Positions 51,554 through 60,466 of a stretch of 64,000 nucleotides of DNA are shown here, piece after piece. The stretch is from assembly GCA_049516155.1 (NCBI GenBank), contig JBEKTJ010000005.1:9648-73647 (forward strand), given 5' to 3'. How positions within the stretch are numbered: the first letter of the stretch is position 1; every line of letters begins with the position of its first letter. This DNA is from Bog-159 sp049516155. Its GTDB lineage: Bacteria; Acidobacteriota; Terriglobia; Bryobacterales; Bryobacteraceae. The position numbers and the translations under genes are program-made. Under the pieces are notes generated by a model. It had not been told where the DNA came from. It saw nothing but the letters and a program-made list of their open reading frames with translations, and did not search any database.

Positions 51554-51581
51554 GGGATAGCTTCCGGGAAACCGGACGGTT

Positions 51582-51622
51582 GTCTCAAAGCCGGCTTTAG
51601 CACGTAAATGCCGGCTTGAGAC
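51582..51622 (+). terminator. Strong hairpin after the secreted protein gene
   Basis: gtctcaaagccggc (51582-51595) pairs with gccggcttgagac (51610-51622) with one bulged A and a 14-base loop. It lies 28 bp after the stop. No T-run follows; possible terminator or transcript-end structure. Confidence 0.5.
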
Positions 51623-51701
51623 TCCGGGTAGCCGCACTTGCGATGTAGAGAACGGCGGCCTTCCGCTCGAAGGGCCGGTGCGGTAGACTTCTTTCTTGGG
51701 C

Positions 51702-53043
51702 ATGCACCTGAGACTGTTGGGACCTAAGAGAGAAGCACCCGTTAGCCGCGCATCGAGTGCCACCCGGAGCCGTCGTTGGGCGCCGACTCTGCGCTACGCT
51801 GTTCTGACGGCCCTGATGGTTCGCCTTCTGGTCGTAGCCTTCGTGTATCGAGACTTCTTAGAACCCGGACGCGACCATTGGGAGTTTGGCTATGAGATGG
51901 GGATGGTCGCGCGCCACAGGGCATGGATTTGGAAATCCTTATTGGGGACAAACCGGGCCGACTGCTCTGATCACGCCGGTGTTTCCTTACCTTTTTGCCG
52001 GTATATTCTGCCTTTTAGGAATTAAGACAGAGGCCGCGGCCCTTTCGGTGCTGGCGCTCAACAGTCTTTTCTCGGCGCTCACCTGCCTACCCTTGTTTTT
52101 CGTGGCCAAGAAGACTCTGGGGGATCTGGCGGCTGAATACGCGGCGTGGATTTGGGCATTTTACCCGTACGCCGTATACTATTCGGCCGATTCCATGTGG
52201 TATCACAGTATGCTCTGTCTGCTATTTACCCTTTTGATTCTCGTAGCGTTGCATCTGGAGAGCGCGACTTCTCTCCGTGTATGGGCGGGGTTTGGCTTCC
52301 TCTCAGGCCTGGCCGCGCTCACTTCGCCCGTGGTCCTAGGCGTCTTGCCTTTTGTCGCCGGATGGGTTTGCTACCGCCTCCGCAAGCGCGCAAGCGATTG
52401 GAGAAGGCTCCTAACAGGCTTAGGTGTCGCCATTCTCGGCTTACTCGTCACGATTACCCCCTGGCTAATTCGGAACTATCGAACCTTTCATCGGTTCGTT
52501 TTCTTGAAGGACAACTTCTGGATGGAAGTTTCCATAGGAAATGCCGGAAACGCCAGGCATTGGTGGAACGGGGCCGTGCACCCCGCAGGCAGCCCGGCTC
52601 AGGCGGTCGAATTTCAACGCGTCGGCGAGCAGGATTATATGGCGGAAAAACGGCTGGAAGCGCTCAGCTTCATTCAGAGCCACCCGGGAACCTATATCTG
52701 GCGTTGCGCTCGCCGGATCGTTTTCATGTGGACCGGTTTTTGGAGTTTTCAGCCTGAATACCTGCGTGAGGAGCCATTGGACCCGGTCAACATCTTTTTT
52801 TGCACGTCGTTCACGTGGCTCGCGCTGGCGGGATTGCGCAACGCCTTTCGCGAATGGCCTGAAATCGGAATTTTCTATGCGCTCATTCCCGGTACTTTCT
52901 TGATCGTCTACTACCTGACGCATCCGGAACTAGGTTATCGCCAGCCAATCGAGCCCGAAGTCGTGATACTCACTGCCTACGCCGTCGTATCGCGGCGCAA
53001 GATTCGCGCGCAAGAACCTCTCCGCGAGGCCCAGCAAAATTAG
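51702..53043 (+). pseudogene. GT39-like membrane glycosyltransferase split by a frameshift
   Basis: The N-terminus ('YAVLTALMVRLLVVAFVY...HWEFGYEMGMVAR') is read from ATG 51702. The continuation 'ATGHGFGNPYWGQTGPTALITPVFPY' and the remaining ~370 residues are in another frame (open from 51886). The break coincides with the GCGCGC run at 51909-51914; loss of one GC dinucleotide explains it and restores 'VARATGHGFG'. The product would be a ~448-residue dolichyl-phosphate-mannose-type transferase with 8-10 helices. This is either a recent inactivation or an assembly error. Confidence 0.72.
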
Positions 53044-53127
53044 GTGAATTGCGCAGGTTGCCTGCGCCAAAAACGATCTGGTGGCCTTGGTGGCACATCG
53101 CAATGCACCGGGATATGCTAAGGCTTC

Positions 53128-54237
53128 ATGAGCTTATCGTTATTCGCCGTGGCCGCCCTTCTTGGGACCGCCAGTTTTCTCTCGATTCTGGCGCTGGATT
53201 CCCATCGCAGGCGGCTTGCTCCAACTGATTTATTCCGACTGCCCGCGCTGGCCATCATAGACCTTCTGCCTCCCGCTTTGACGGCTGGATTTGCGGCGGC
53301 GGCGCTAGCGGGTTTGTACCCTGAAGCCGTGGCCCGCGGCGTATTGCCCTTGCGCTCCCCGATCCTGCTGGGTATGGCCCTCTGCCTGGCTTTATTCCCG
53401 GTTTTTTGGACCGAAGGCCGTAAGCAGATTCAGTTTCAGCGCCCCATTGGGCTGCTATTTGGCGAATGGCTCATTTTTGCGGGCGCCGCGGGAATCCTGC
53501 TCGCTGCCGTTCCGCATGCGGGCCAAGCCCAGCCGACGCACCCAGTGCTGTGGGCACTTCCCCCGCTGCTAGCGGGCGGCGTGCTGGTGGCCGCCGTCGT
53601 GTTGCCATTCATGAAAAAGTATGAAGGGTTGCGGATACTGGAGCGCGTCCGATCGGAGGAGCAGTTCACCCAGGCCGAGTACACTCCGGCCACGCCGGAA
53701 TGTCCACGGCCGGAGTTGTGGAGAATGCTCGACTCGCAAACTACGGAAGTAGAGGTTCTGGATTTCCTGAAGACACTGGTCACAACTGTGAAACCGAAGC
53801 TGGTGGTTGAAACCGGCACTTTCCTTGGCCATGGCACGGTAAAGCTCGCGGAAGGCGTGAAGGAAAACGGTTTCGGCAAGGTCGTCACGATCGAGTCCGA
53901 TCCAGCTATCCGCGCCAGAGCCGCGGAACGGTTCGCGGCATCGGGGCTGGCCGCCTGGATCGAGTCCCGGCAGGAGTCAAGTCTGGAGACCAACATCGAG
54001 GGGACCATCGACCTGCTCTACAGCGATAGCCATATGGCGAACCGCGAAGCGGAGATACGCCGGTTGCTGCCGCAGGTGGACCCGCACGGCCTGCTGGTGA
54101 TCCACGATGCCAGTTCGCACTTCAAGATCGTGCGCGAGGCCGTCCTGCGGCTGGAAAAAGAAGGTCTCATCTCCGCCGTCCTGCTTTCGACGCCGCGGGG
54201 TGTGGCCGTGGCGCAGCGGCGCGAGGGCCGCGAGTAG
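53128..54237 (+). CDS. Methyltransferase-like protein with N-terminal membrane domain
   Basis: 369 residues. Four to five transmembrane helices (residues 1-170) are fused to a class I SAM-binding Rossmann domain: motif I 'LVVETGTFLGHGTVKLAEG', 'VVTIESDPA' (ribose-binding acidic residue), 'IDLLYSDSH' and 'GLLVIHDASSH'. It resembles small-molecule O-methyltransferases or CmcI-type proteins. The membrane fusion suggests a lipid or lipid-linked glycan substrate near the adjacent transferases. Confidence 0.75.
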   Translation: MSLSLFAVAALLGTASFLSILALDSHRRRLAPTDLFRLPALAIIDLLPPALTAGFAAAALAGLYPEAVARGVLPLRSPILLGMALCLALFPVFWTEGRKQIQFQRPIGLLFGEWLIFAGAAGILLAAVPHAGQAQPTHPVLWALPPLLAGGVLVAAVVLPFMKKYEGLRILERVRSEEQFTQAEYTPATPECPRPELWRMLDSQTTEVEVLDFLKTLVTTVKPKLVVETGTFLGHGTVKLAEGVKENGFGKVVTIESDPAIRARAAERFAASGLAAWIESRQESSLETNIEGTIDLLYSDSHMANREAEIRRLLPQVDPHGLLVIHDASSHFKIVREAVLRLEKEGLISAVLLSTPRGVAVAQRREGRE

Positions 54238-54259
54238 AACGGCAAGTGCGCCTGCCCCG

Positions 54260-54634
54260 TCAGTTTTGGCCCAGGAAAACCAGGGTCACGCCTATCGCCA
54301 CCAACAGAACCCCAAGCCAGCGATGCGAACTCACCCGCTCGCGTAGGAAGGTCACGCCCCCAAGAGCTCCGGCAACGTAGCTCAGCGCGGTCACCGGGAC
54401 CACGAAACTCACGTTGTAGATGGCCAGGGCGCCCAATAAAGCGAAAAAGGCCGCCGCCATCATTCCGAGCCCCAGCCACATCCAGGGGACGCGCAAGGCC
54501 CTCGCGATCACCTTGGCGATAGCGGCCGGACGGAAACTGGCGACTTCACCGGCAACCTTCATCGCGCGGGAGACGCACAGTTCGCCGCCGGTTCCCGCGA
54601 CAACGATCAGAGCGAACAAAACGTAATCCCGCAT
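54260..54634 (-). CDS. EamA/SMR-type four-helix transporter subunit (second of a pair)
   Basis: 124 residues, four transmembrane helices, starting 'MRDYVLFALIVVAG' and ending 'GVLLVAIGVTLVFLGQN'. 'VVPVTALSYVAGALGGVTFLRERV' is the EamA/SMR signature. One base after the stop of its partner gene, so the two probably form a heterodimer, as ArnE/ArnF do. It may flip a polyprenyl-linked sugar or export a small molecule. Confidence 0.8.
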   Translation of the reverse strand: MRDYVLFALIVVAGTGGELCVSRAMKVAGEVASFRPAAIAKVIARALRVPWMWLGLGMMAAAFFALLGALAIYNVSFVVPVTALSYVAGALGGVTFLRERVSSHRWLGVLLVAIGVTLVFLGQN

Positions 54635-54635
54635 T

Positions 54636-55052
54636 TTAGAGCCGCTCCGTGGTTCGAGGATTCGTGCGCCCGACGACAAAGACTCCCAAACAAATAACCG
54701 CGATACCGGCCCACCGCAAGGGAGATACACGTTCGCCCAGCATAATGTGTCCGAGCAGCGCGACCACACCGTAAGCAAGAGAAGAAGCCGGTTGTACGAA
54801 ACTATAATCCGCCAAAGAAAGCGCCAGCATATACGCCACGAAAAATGCGATGAGCGACGCAATTCCCAACCAAACCGTCCCGGAGGCAAAGATCTTCAGC
54901 CCGGTGTGAAACAGGTCCGAGAGGGGCCAAACAGAAAGCTCCCCAATATGCTTCATCCCGTTGCCGAGCAGGACGTTGCCCAGCGGGCCGGCAATTGTCA
55001 TCAAAGCAATCAGCAAATAGGTCCGCAGATGAAGGTTTCTTTGGGGCGTCAT
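54636..55052 (-). CDS. EamA/SMR-type four-helix transporter subunit (first of a pair)
   Basis: 138 residues, four transmembrane helices; 'FVQPASSLAYGVVALLGHIMLGERV' parallels the signature of the downstream gene. ATG 55052 follows an adjacent TTG. With the next gene it recreates the 8-10 helix topology of EamA proteins as two half-size chains. Confidence 0.8.
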   Translation of the reverse strand: MTPQRNLHLRTYLLIALMTIAGPLGNVLLGNGMKHIGELSVWPLSDLFHTGLKIFASGTVWLGIASLIAFFVAYMLALSLADYSFVQPASSLAYGVVALLGHIMLGERVSPLRWAGIAVICLGVFVVGRTNPRTTERL

Positions 55053-55150
55053 CAATGCTCAATCGGCCTGGTTTGGCGCCGATTTTCGGGGTATCGATTA
55101 TTAGCCGGCGCTGGCCGACTGAGAGGCGGCTGCGGGCAGGATTACCCGCC

Positions 55151-56350
55151 CTACGAAAACGTCGCGACGCGGCGCTGGTTGCGTTTGCGGTCGTTGCGCG
55201 CGTTCCGCCAATTCACCTGCGGCAAGAAGAAAGATTCATCGATGCGATCCCGGTACTTCACCGCGATATTCATCAGCGAATCCAACAGCGACTCGGACAA
55301 AAGGTGCGGCTGCAGCCCCAGATCGATCAACTTGGAGTGCTTGGCGTTGTAATAGTGTTCCTCGGCTTCCACGCGCGGCGCAGGCAGGTGCTCGATGTCC
55401 ACCGTGAGTCCCAACTTCTTTCCAGCGACCTGCACCATGCGCGCCAGTTCCATCACTTTGAACTGCTCTGTAAATTGATTGAACACGCGGCATTCGCCGG
55501 GCTTAGCCGGCGTCAGACACGCCAACTCAACGCAACGCACGGTATCGCGCAGATCCAGATAGCCGCGCGTCTGTCCGCCCTTGCCGTAAACCGTAAGCGG
55601 ATATCCCACGGCGGCCTGCACGCAGAATCGGTTTAACACCGTGCCAAAAACCTCGTCGTAATCGAAGCGGTTGATCAGCGCTTCGTCAATCGAAACCTCG
55701 TCGGTGATCGTCCCATAAACCACGCCCTGGTTCAGGTCCGTTGCGCGCAGCCCCCAGATCCGGCAGCAAAACATGATGTTGTGGCTGTCGTGGACCTTAG
55801 AGAGGTGATAGAAAGAGCCTGGCTGTTTGGGGAACGGCAGCACATCGCGACGTCCGTTGTGTTCGATATTGATGTAGCCTTCCTCGATATCGATGTTGGG
55901 TGTGCCGTACTCGCCCATGGTCCCGAGCTTTACGAGGTGGCACTCCGGCTGATACTCCCGTAGCGCAAACAGCAGGTTCAGAGTGCCCACCACATTGTTC
56001 ACCTGAGTGAAAGCTGCGTGTTTGCGGTCGATCATGGAATAGGGCGCAGAGCGCTGTTCCGCGAAATGGATCACGGCCTCGGGCTCAAAAGCCTGAATCG
56101 TGGAAGAGAGGAAGTCGTAGTCGGTCACGTCCCCGGTGAACAACTCGACGTTCCGGCCGGTGTGTTGGCGCCAGACCTTCAATCTCTCCGCCAGCGGGCG
56201 GATCGGAGTCAGGGTTTCCACCCCCAGCTCATGGTCCCATTGGCGGCGCGAGAAATTATCGACAATCGCAACCTCATGTCCTTTCGACGACAAGTAAAGG
56301 GCCGTGGCCCAGCCGCAATAACCGTCGCCTCCCAACACTCCAATCTTCAT
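55151..56350 (-). CDS. UDP-sulfoquinovose synthase-like epimerase
   Basis: 399 residues. The nucleotide-binding start 'MKIGVLGGDGYCGWATALYL' is the hallmark of SQD1/SqdB. 'VIHFAEQRSAPYSM', 'KLGTMGEYGTPNIDI' (catalytic Thr) and 'YHLSK' (YxxxK) complete the extended SDR active site. It makes UDP-sulfoquinovose from UDP-glucose and sulfite. No SqdX-type sulfolipid glycosyltransferase is adjacent. The start at 56350 is chosen because the family begins there. The product could feed a sulfolipid or a sulfated glycan. Confidence 0.88.
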   Translation of the reverse strand: MKIGVLGGDGYCGWATALYLSSKGHEVAIVDNFSRRQWDHELGVETLTPIRPLAERLKVWRQHTGRNVELFTGDVTDYDFLSSTIQAFEPEAVIHFAEQRSAPYSMIDRKHAAFTQVNNVVGTLNLLFALREYQPECHLVKLGTMGEYGTPNIDIEEGYINIEHNGRRDVLPFPKQPGSFYHLSKVHDSHNIMFCCRIWGLRATDLNQGVVYGTITDEVSIDEALINRFDYDEVFGTVLNRFCVQAAVGYPLTVYGKGGQTRGYLDLRDTVRCVELACLTPAKPGECRVFNQFTEQFKVMELARMVQVAGKKLGLTVDIEHLPAPRVEAEEHYYNAKHSKLIDLGLQPHLLSESLLDSLMNIAVKYRDRIDESFFLPQVNWRNARNDRKRNQRRVATFS

Positions 56351-56470
56351 GTCTGTGCGTCTGCTCCTATCTTTCGCTTTGGTGGAGGGATCTGTTCGTC
56401 GCTGCGGGCCCAAACCGATCGCATCCTGAACGGATTCCCGACCATGGTAGCACGGTATCCGGTCTTGTCC

Positions 56471-57676
56471 TTATTCATACCGCAGGGCCTCGGTGGGGTT
56501 CAGCTTCGCCGCGCGGTTAGCCGGCAATATTCCAAAAATCAGCCCCACCATCATCGACACACCGAACGCAATCGCGATGGCCATGGTCGAGATGGGAATT
56601 CGCACGTTGTCCACGAAAAACCGCACGCTCAATGGAATCGCCACGCCCACCAAAATCCCGATGCTTCCGCCGGACAGGCTCACCAGCACAGCCTCGGTGA
56701 GGAACTGGATCAGGATCTCGCGGCGCGAGGCGCCCACCGCCATGCGCAGGCCGATCTCGCGCGTCCGCTCGGTCACCGTGACCAGCATGATGTTCATGAT
56801 GCCGATTCCGGAAATCGCCAGTGCGATGGCCGAAACCAGCACCAGAACCAGGCTCAAAATCAGCGCGATGCTCTTGGCCGCGCTTAGAATCGCCGTCAGA
56901 TTCTCCACGTGATAGCTGGCCCCCTGCCTGTGCCGCGCCTCCAGAATCTGCTTCACCGACTGGGTCACGGCATCGACATCGTCGGGCGAACGGACCTGCA
57001 CATACATCGGATCGATGCGCTCCACCGGCGTGAAATAGCGCAGCACTGTAAACGGAATCAGCATGGTATCCTGCGTCAATTCCGATTGCCCGAAGCTCTC
57101 GACCCGCTCTTTGAACGTGCCGATTACGGTGAATTGCAGTCCGTGTACCTTTACAATCTGACCCAGCGCGCCCGCGCGCGTGCCGTAAAGCCGCTCCGCC
57201 AGTTTGTCGGTCAGCATGGCGACCTTCTGCCGCAGAGCTACATCGCCCGCATCCAGGAATCGCCCTGACGTGACGATCAGGTTCCGCACCGTCTTGTAAT
57301 CCGGATCGGAGCCATTGATGCGCACGTCGCGCTCCTTGCCCCCGATCAATATGCGGTCGTGGCTGGTGGAGATGCCAGTGGCGGCGACGATACGGTCCGC
57401 CAGCCGTTCACGTACGGCATCGACGTCGGCCATCTTTACAAAATCGGCGTCGGCCTGCGCGTCGTTCTGGGTGCCGGCCTCGTAATAGGCGAAGATCATG
57501 TTCGATCCGACACCTTCAATTTGTTCCAGGATGTAATCGCGGCTGGTGAGAGAAATGGTCACCACCAGAATGACGGAAGCGGTCCCGATGACCATGCCGA
57601 GTCCGGTGAGAACCGATCGGACCGGGTTCGCCTTGAGAGCCTTAACGCTGAAATCGAGGCCTTCGCCCAGAAACAT
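56471..57676 (-). CDS. MacB/FtsX-type ABC transporter permease
   Basis: 401 residues: one N-terminal helix ('NPVRSVLTGLGMVIGTASVILV'), a MacB periplasmic core domain (about 50-250), and a C-terminal FtsX domain with three helices ('GIGIMNIMLVTVTERTREIG', 'ILPANRAAKLNPTEALRYE'). It starts 3 bp after the stop of the TPR gene. The matching ATPase is not in the window. A role in efflux or mechanotransmission at the envelope is likely. Confidence 0.9.
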   Translation of the reverse strand: MFLGEGLDFSVKALKANPVRSVLTGLGMVIGTASVILVVTISLTSRDYILEQIEGVGSNMIFAYYEAGTQNDAQADADFVKMADVDAVRERLADRIVAATGISTSHDRILIGGKERDVRINGSDPDYKTVRNLIVTSGRFLDAGDVALRQKVAMLTDKLAERLYGTRAGALGQIVKVHGLQFTVIGTFKERVESFGQSELTQDTMLIPFTVLRYFTPVERIDPMYVQVRSPDDVDAVTQSVKQILEARHRQGASYHVENLTAILSAAKSIALILSLVLVLVSAIALAISGIGIMNIMLVTVTERTREIGLRMAVGASRREILIQFLTEAVLVSLSGGSIGILVGVAIPLSVRFFVDNVRIPISTMAIAIAFGVSMMVGLIFGILPANRAAKLNPTEALRYE

Positions 57677-57679
57677 GGA

Positions 57680-58561
57680 CTAACCGCCCGAAGCCTTTTT
57701 CAGGAGTTTTTCAGCCTCGGCCCGCGGGGGGTCGTCGGGCGACAGTTGGGCCTGCAGATAGCGCTGCAGCAGCTTGCGCGCAACGGCCAGATTACGGCCT
57801 TGTTCGATGTACGTGTCCGCGCGCGCATACATCACTTGCGGGCTATTGGGGGCGATCTTCTCCGCCTTCCGGAAACTCTGATCGCTTTCCTGATAGCGCC
57901 CTTGCTTCGCCTGGAACCTGGCCAGATCGATTAATCGCTTGGCTTCGTGCGGCGCCATCTCCGCGGCGCGCTGCAGATGGTCTTCCGCGGCGCCGAATTC
58001 CTTTTTCTTCTCGGCTAGGCGAGCCTGCGCCCATTGCCCCTCGGCCGGGTCCAGGACAGTCATTTGGTCCGCAATCCCCACGGCCTTGTCCAACCCGCCA
58101 CCCAGGAAACCGGGCGCTTCCAGGTAGTACTCGAAGAGGTCGCTGAGGGCGTCCAGGTTGCGCGGGTCGAGTTGCACGGCCTTCTCAAAATGTTCCCGCG
58201 CTTTCTTGGCATTCGCCGGCGCAGAAAAGGGGCTGGCAGTCTCCGCCCGCCTGCCATATGCCCGGCCCAACCATAATTCATATCCGGAGTTGGCAGGTTC
58301 GGCCGCCACGGCCTTCTCCAGAATCTCGGTGGCTTTCTTGTACTCGCCCTGCATGTAGTGGTTGCGGCCGATCAACTCGAAGACCGCGCCGTCCTTGGGC
58401 TGAATCGCCTCCAGGATCTTGAGCGATGTATCGTAGTCCGTGAGTTGGTAGAGTTTGCGGGCTTGATCGAGGTCCGCTACGGACGCCGCCGACAGCGGCC
58501 AAATGGCCAGCAGGGCGGCAGCGCGGAGGTAAGTTCGGTGTCCGATGACTCGTCTGATCAT
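57680..58561 (-). CDS. Exported TPR protein
   Basis: 293 residues from 'MIRRVIGHRTYL', with a signal peptide (cleavage near 'LSAASVAD'), then about six tetratricopeptide repeats ('GAVFELIGRNHYMQGEYKKA', 'HLQRAAEMAPHEAKRLI', 'FRKAEKIAPNSPQVMYARAD'). It probably acts as a periplasmic scaffold for the permease encoded 3 bp downstream. The longer frame to 58894 is not supported. Confidence 0.85.
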   Translation of the reverse strand: MIRRVIGHRTYLRAAALLAIWPLSAASVADLDQARKLYQLTDYDTSLKILEAIQPKDGAVFELIGRNHYMQGEYKKATEILEKAVAAEPANSGYELWLGRAYGRRAETASPFSAPANAKKAREHFEKAVQLDPRNLDALSDLFEYYLEAPGFLGGGLDKAVGIADQMTVLDPAEGQWAQARLAEKKKEFGAAEDHLQRAAEMAPHEAKRLIDLARFQAKQGRYQESDQSFRKAEKIAPNSPQVMYARADTYIEQGRNLAVARKLLQRYLQAQLSPDDPPRAEAEKLLKKASGG

Positions 58562-58869
58562 TGTAACTCTTAGTACATGGATGGTTGATCGGGGCCGGTG
58601 GTTGCGCGAAACGAACGATACCTTTTCCGGGTGCGTTTGGAGCGGCCGTGGCGTAGCAGGCGTGGTCTTGGTGGATCGGATCAAGAGCCTGGGCTCCGCG
58701 GCCTCGCCGGGCCCTCTGCCCCAAGCAAAAGCCCCTATCGATCCCCGTGCTATCCTCGCATTTTGATGGTGCATGCCCTCTGGCGCAGAAGCGTTAACGA
58801 ATACGGAGCGAAGCCAGATGGGGGGGCAAGACGCTTGCTGAACTGGTTTGTCAAATATCCGAAGGCGCC
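58562..58869. other. Divergent intergenic region, nothing recognised
   Basis: About 300 bp between the TPR gene and the divergent secreted protein. GC-rich; no convincing promoter boxes, palindromes or small genes were seen, apart from gaagg six bases before the GTG at 58870. Confidence 0.4.
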
Positions 58870-60450
58870 GTGAGGGGGCTGCAATACAATGCACTGGGCT
58901 TGATCGCCCTTGCGGCTGTGTGCCAAGGCGCCGATCCAGTCAGGCTGACCGCACAGCCGCAAAAATTTCGCACGTTCTACTCGCTGGATGACCCGCGGGT
59001 CCCACCTAGGCTGAACCGACCCGGCGCAGGGCCCCGTGCGGTAGCATCCGATGGCGCCGTGTGGTCCGGTTCGGCACATGGAGTGACTCGCATCGACCCG
59101 AAGGCTCCAACCCGCGATCGCAATCAATACTTCGCCGGAAAGCGATACCTGCCGGACGATGATGTGCGGCAACTCGCCGCCGACCAAGCCGCCGGCATGT
59201 GGATACGCACCAAAACCGGAGTGTCGCACATCGAACTGCGGAGCATGACCATGGCCGCGAAGGCCGCGCTCTTTGAAGAGCGCATACGCGCCCGGCATGA
59301 CCGGCACGGTCTGGTTTCGCCGTCGAATCTGCGGGTGCCGGGAGACGTCTCGACCAACCAGACGCGGGACGACGACAACGATGGCTTGTGGACCTCCATG
59401 TACGCCACGGCGGAGTGCTTCCGTTACGCAGTAACCCGATCCCCAGAGGCGCTGGCGAATGCTGCAAGGTCTACCGAAGCGGTGCTTTTCCTGGAGGAAG
59501 TCGCCGGCAAACGCGGCTTCCCGGCGCGGTCGTATATCCGCAAAGGGGAACCCATGCCCGAGGGCGGCGAATGGCACTGGACGCCGGACGGCCGATACTA
59601 TTGGAAAGGCGACACCAGTTCGGATGAAATCGTGGGCCACTTCTTCTTGTATGGGGTGGCTACCGATTTGTTGCTGGACGGGGAGTTGAAAAAGCGCATC
59701 GCGGAGACAGCCGCAAGAATCATGGACCACATTACAGATCACGGCTATTATCTGATCGATGTTACAGGCAAACCAACAACGTGGGGGCGGTGGTCGCAGA
59801 CTTATTTCCAGCAGGAACCTTCCGATAGCGCCCTGAACAGCATGGAACTGCTGAGCTTGCTGAAGACCGCCGCGCACATCACCGGGAATACCCGCTACGC
59901 AAAGGAATATCGCAAGGTGGCGTTGGATTTGGGATACGCCAAGCTCGCCACGCGTTACAAAGAACTGCGCGAAGAGGTCAATTACTCCGACGAAGAATTG
60001 GCCATGTTGTCCTTCTATAATCTTCTCCGGTATGAGACGGACCCGGAGTTGCTAGACCGTTACTACCGTACGGCTTTGGATGGGTGGTGGGAAAACATGG
60101 TTCGGGAAGAGAGCCCTCTTTGGGATTTCATTTACGCAGTTGCGCGGCCCGGCGCCCCTGTAGACATGGCGAGCGCGGTTCGTACCCTCTACCGAATGCC
60201 GGCGGATACTATTGAATGGACGGTCACGAACTCTAATCGCAAAGATGTGTCGATGGACCTTGAAGCCGACCGGTTTCAACGGCGGCAGGCCACTACTCTG
60301 TTGCCTCCCGACGAGCGGCCGGTTATGAAGTGGAATTCAAATCCATTCGATATCGATGGCGGCTCGGATGGCCGCGGCGAAGACGATGGCGCCGCGTTTC
60401 TGCTGCCTTATTGGATGGGCCGATATTACGGATTGCTTCTGGGCAAGTGA
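58870..60450 (+). CDS. Large secreted protein: regulator-propeller fragment plus alpha-barrel-like region
   Basis: 526 residues from GTG 58870 (gaagg 6 nt upstream) with a signal peptide (to 'VCQGAD'). Residues 55-130 contain two 'DGAVWSGSAHGVTRIDP'/'AAGMWIRTKTGVSHIEL' blades like two-component-regulator propellers. From about 150 on, paired helices ('DDDNDGLWTSMYATAECFRYAV') suggest an (alpha/alpha) barrel like glycosidases or lyases, with acidic and Trp/Tyr residues that could bind sugars. No named enzyme family is recognised. It is convergent with the ADOP permease. Confidence 0.65.
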   Translation: MRGLQYNALGLIALAAVCQGADPVRLTAQPQKFRTFYSLDDPRVPPRLNRPGAGPRAVASDGAVWSGSAHGVTRIDPKAPTRDRNQYFAGKRYLPDDDVRQLAADQAAGMWIRTKTGVSHIELRSMTMAAKAALFEERIRARHDRHGLVSPSNLRVPGDVSTNQTRDDDNDGLWTSMYATAECFRYAVTRSPEALANAARSTEAVLFLEEVAGKRGFPARSYIRKGEPMPEGGEWHWTPDGRYYWKGDTSSDEIVGHFFLYGVATDLLLDGELKKRIAETAARIMDHITDHGYYLIDVTGKPTTWGRWSQTYFQQEPSDSALNSMELLSLLKTAAHITGNTRYAKEYRKVALDLGYAKLATRYKELREEVNYSDEELAMLSFYNLLRYETDPELLDRYYRTALDGWWENMVREESPLWDFIYAVARPGAPVDMASAVRTLYRMPADTIEWTVTNSNRKDVSMDLEADRFQRRQATTLLPPDERPVMKWNSNPFDIDGGSDGRGEDDGAAFLLPYWMGRYYGLLLGK

Positions 60451-60466
60451 ACCACGCCCCCTCGTG

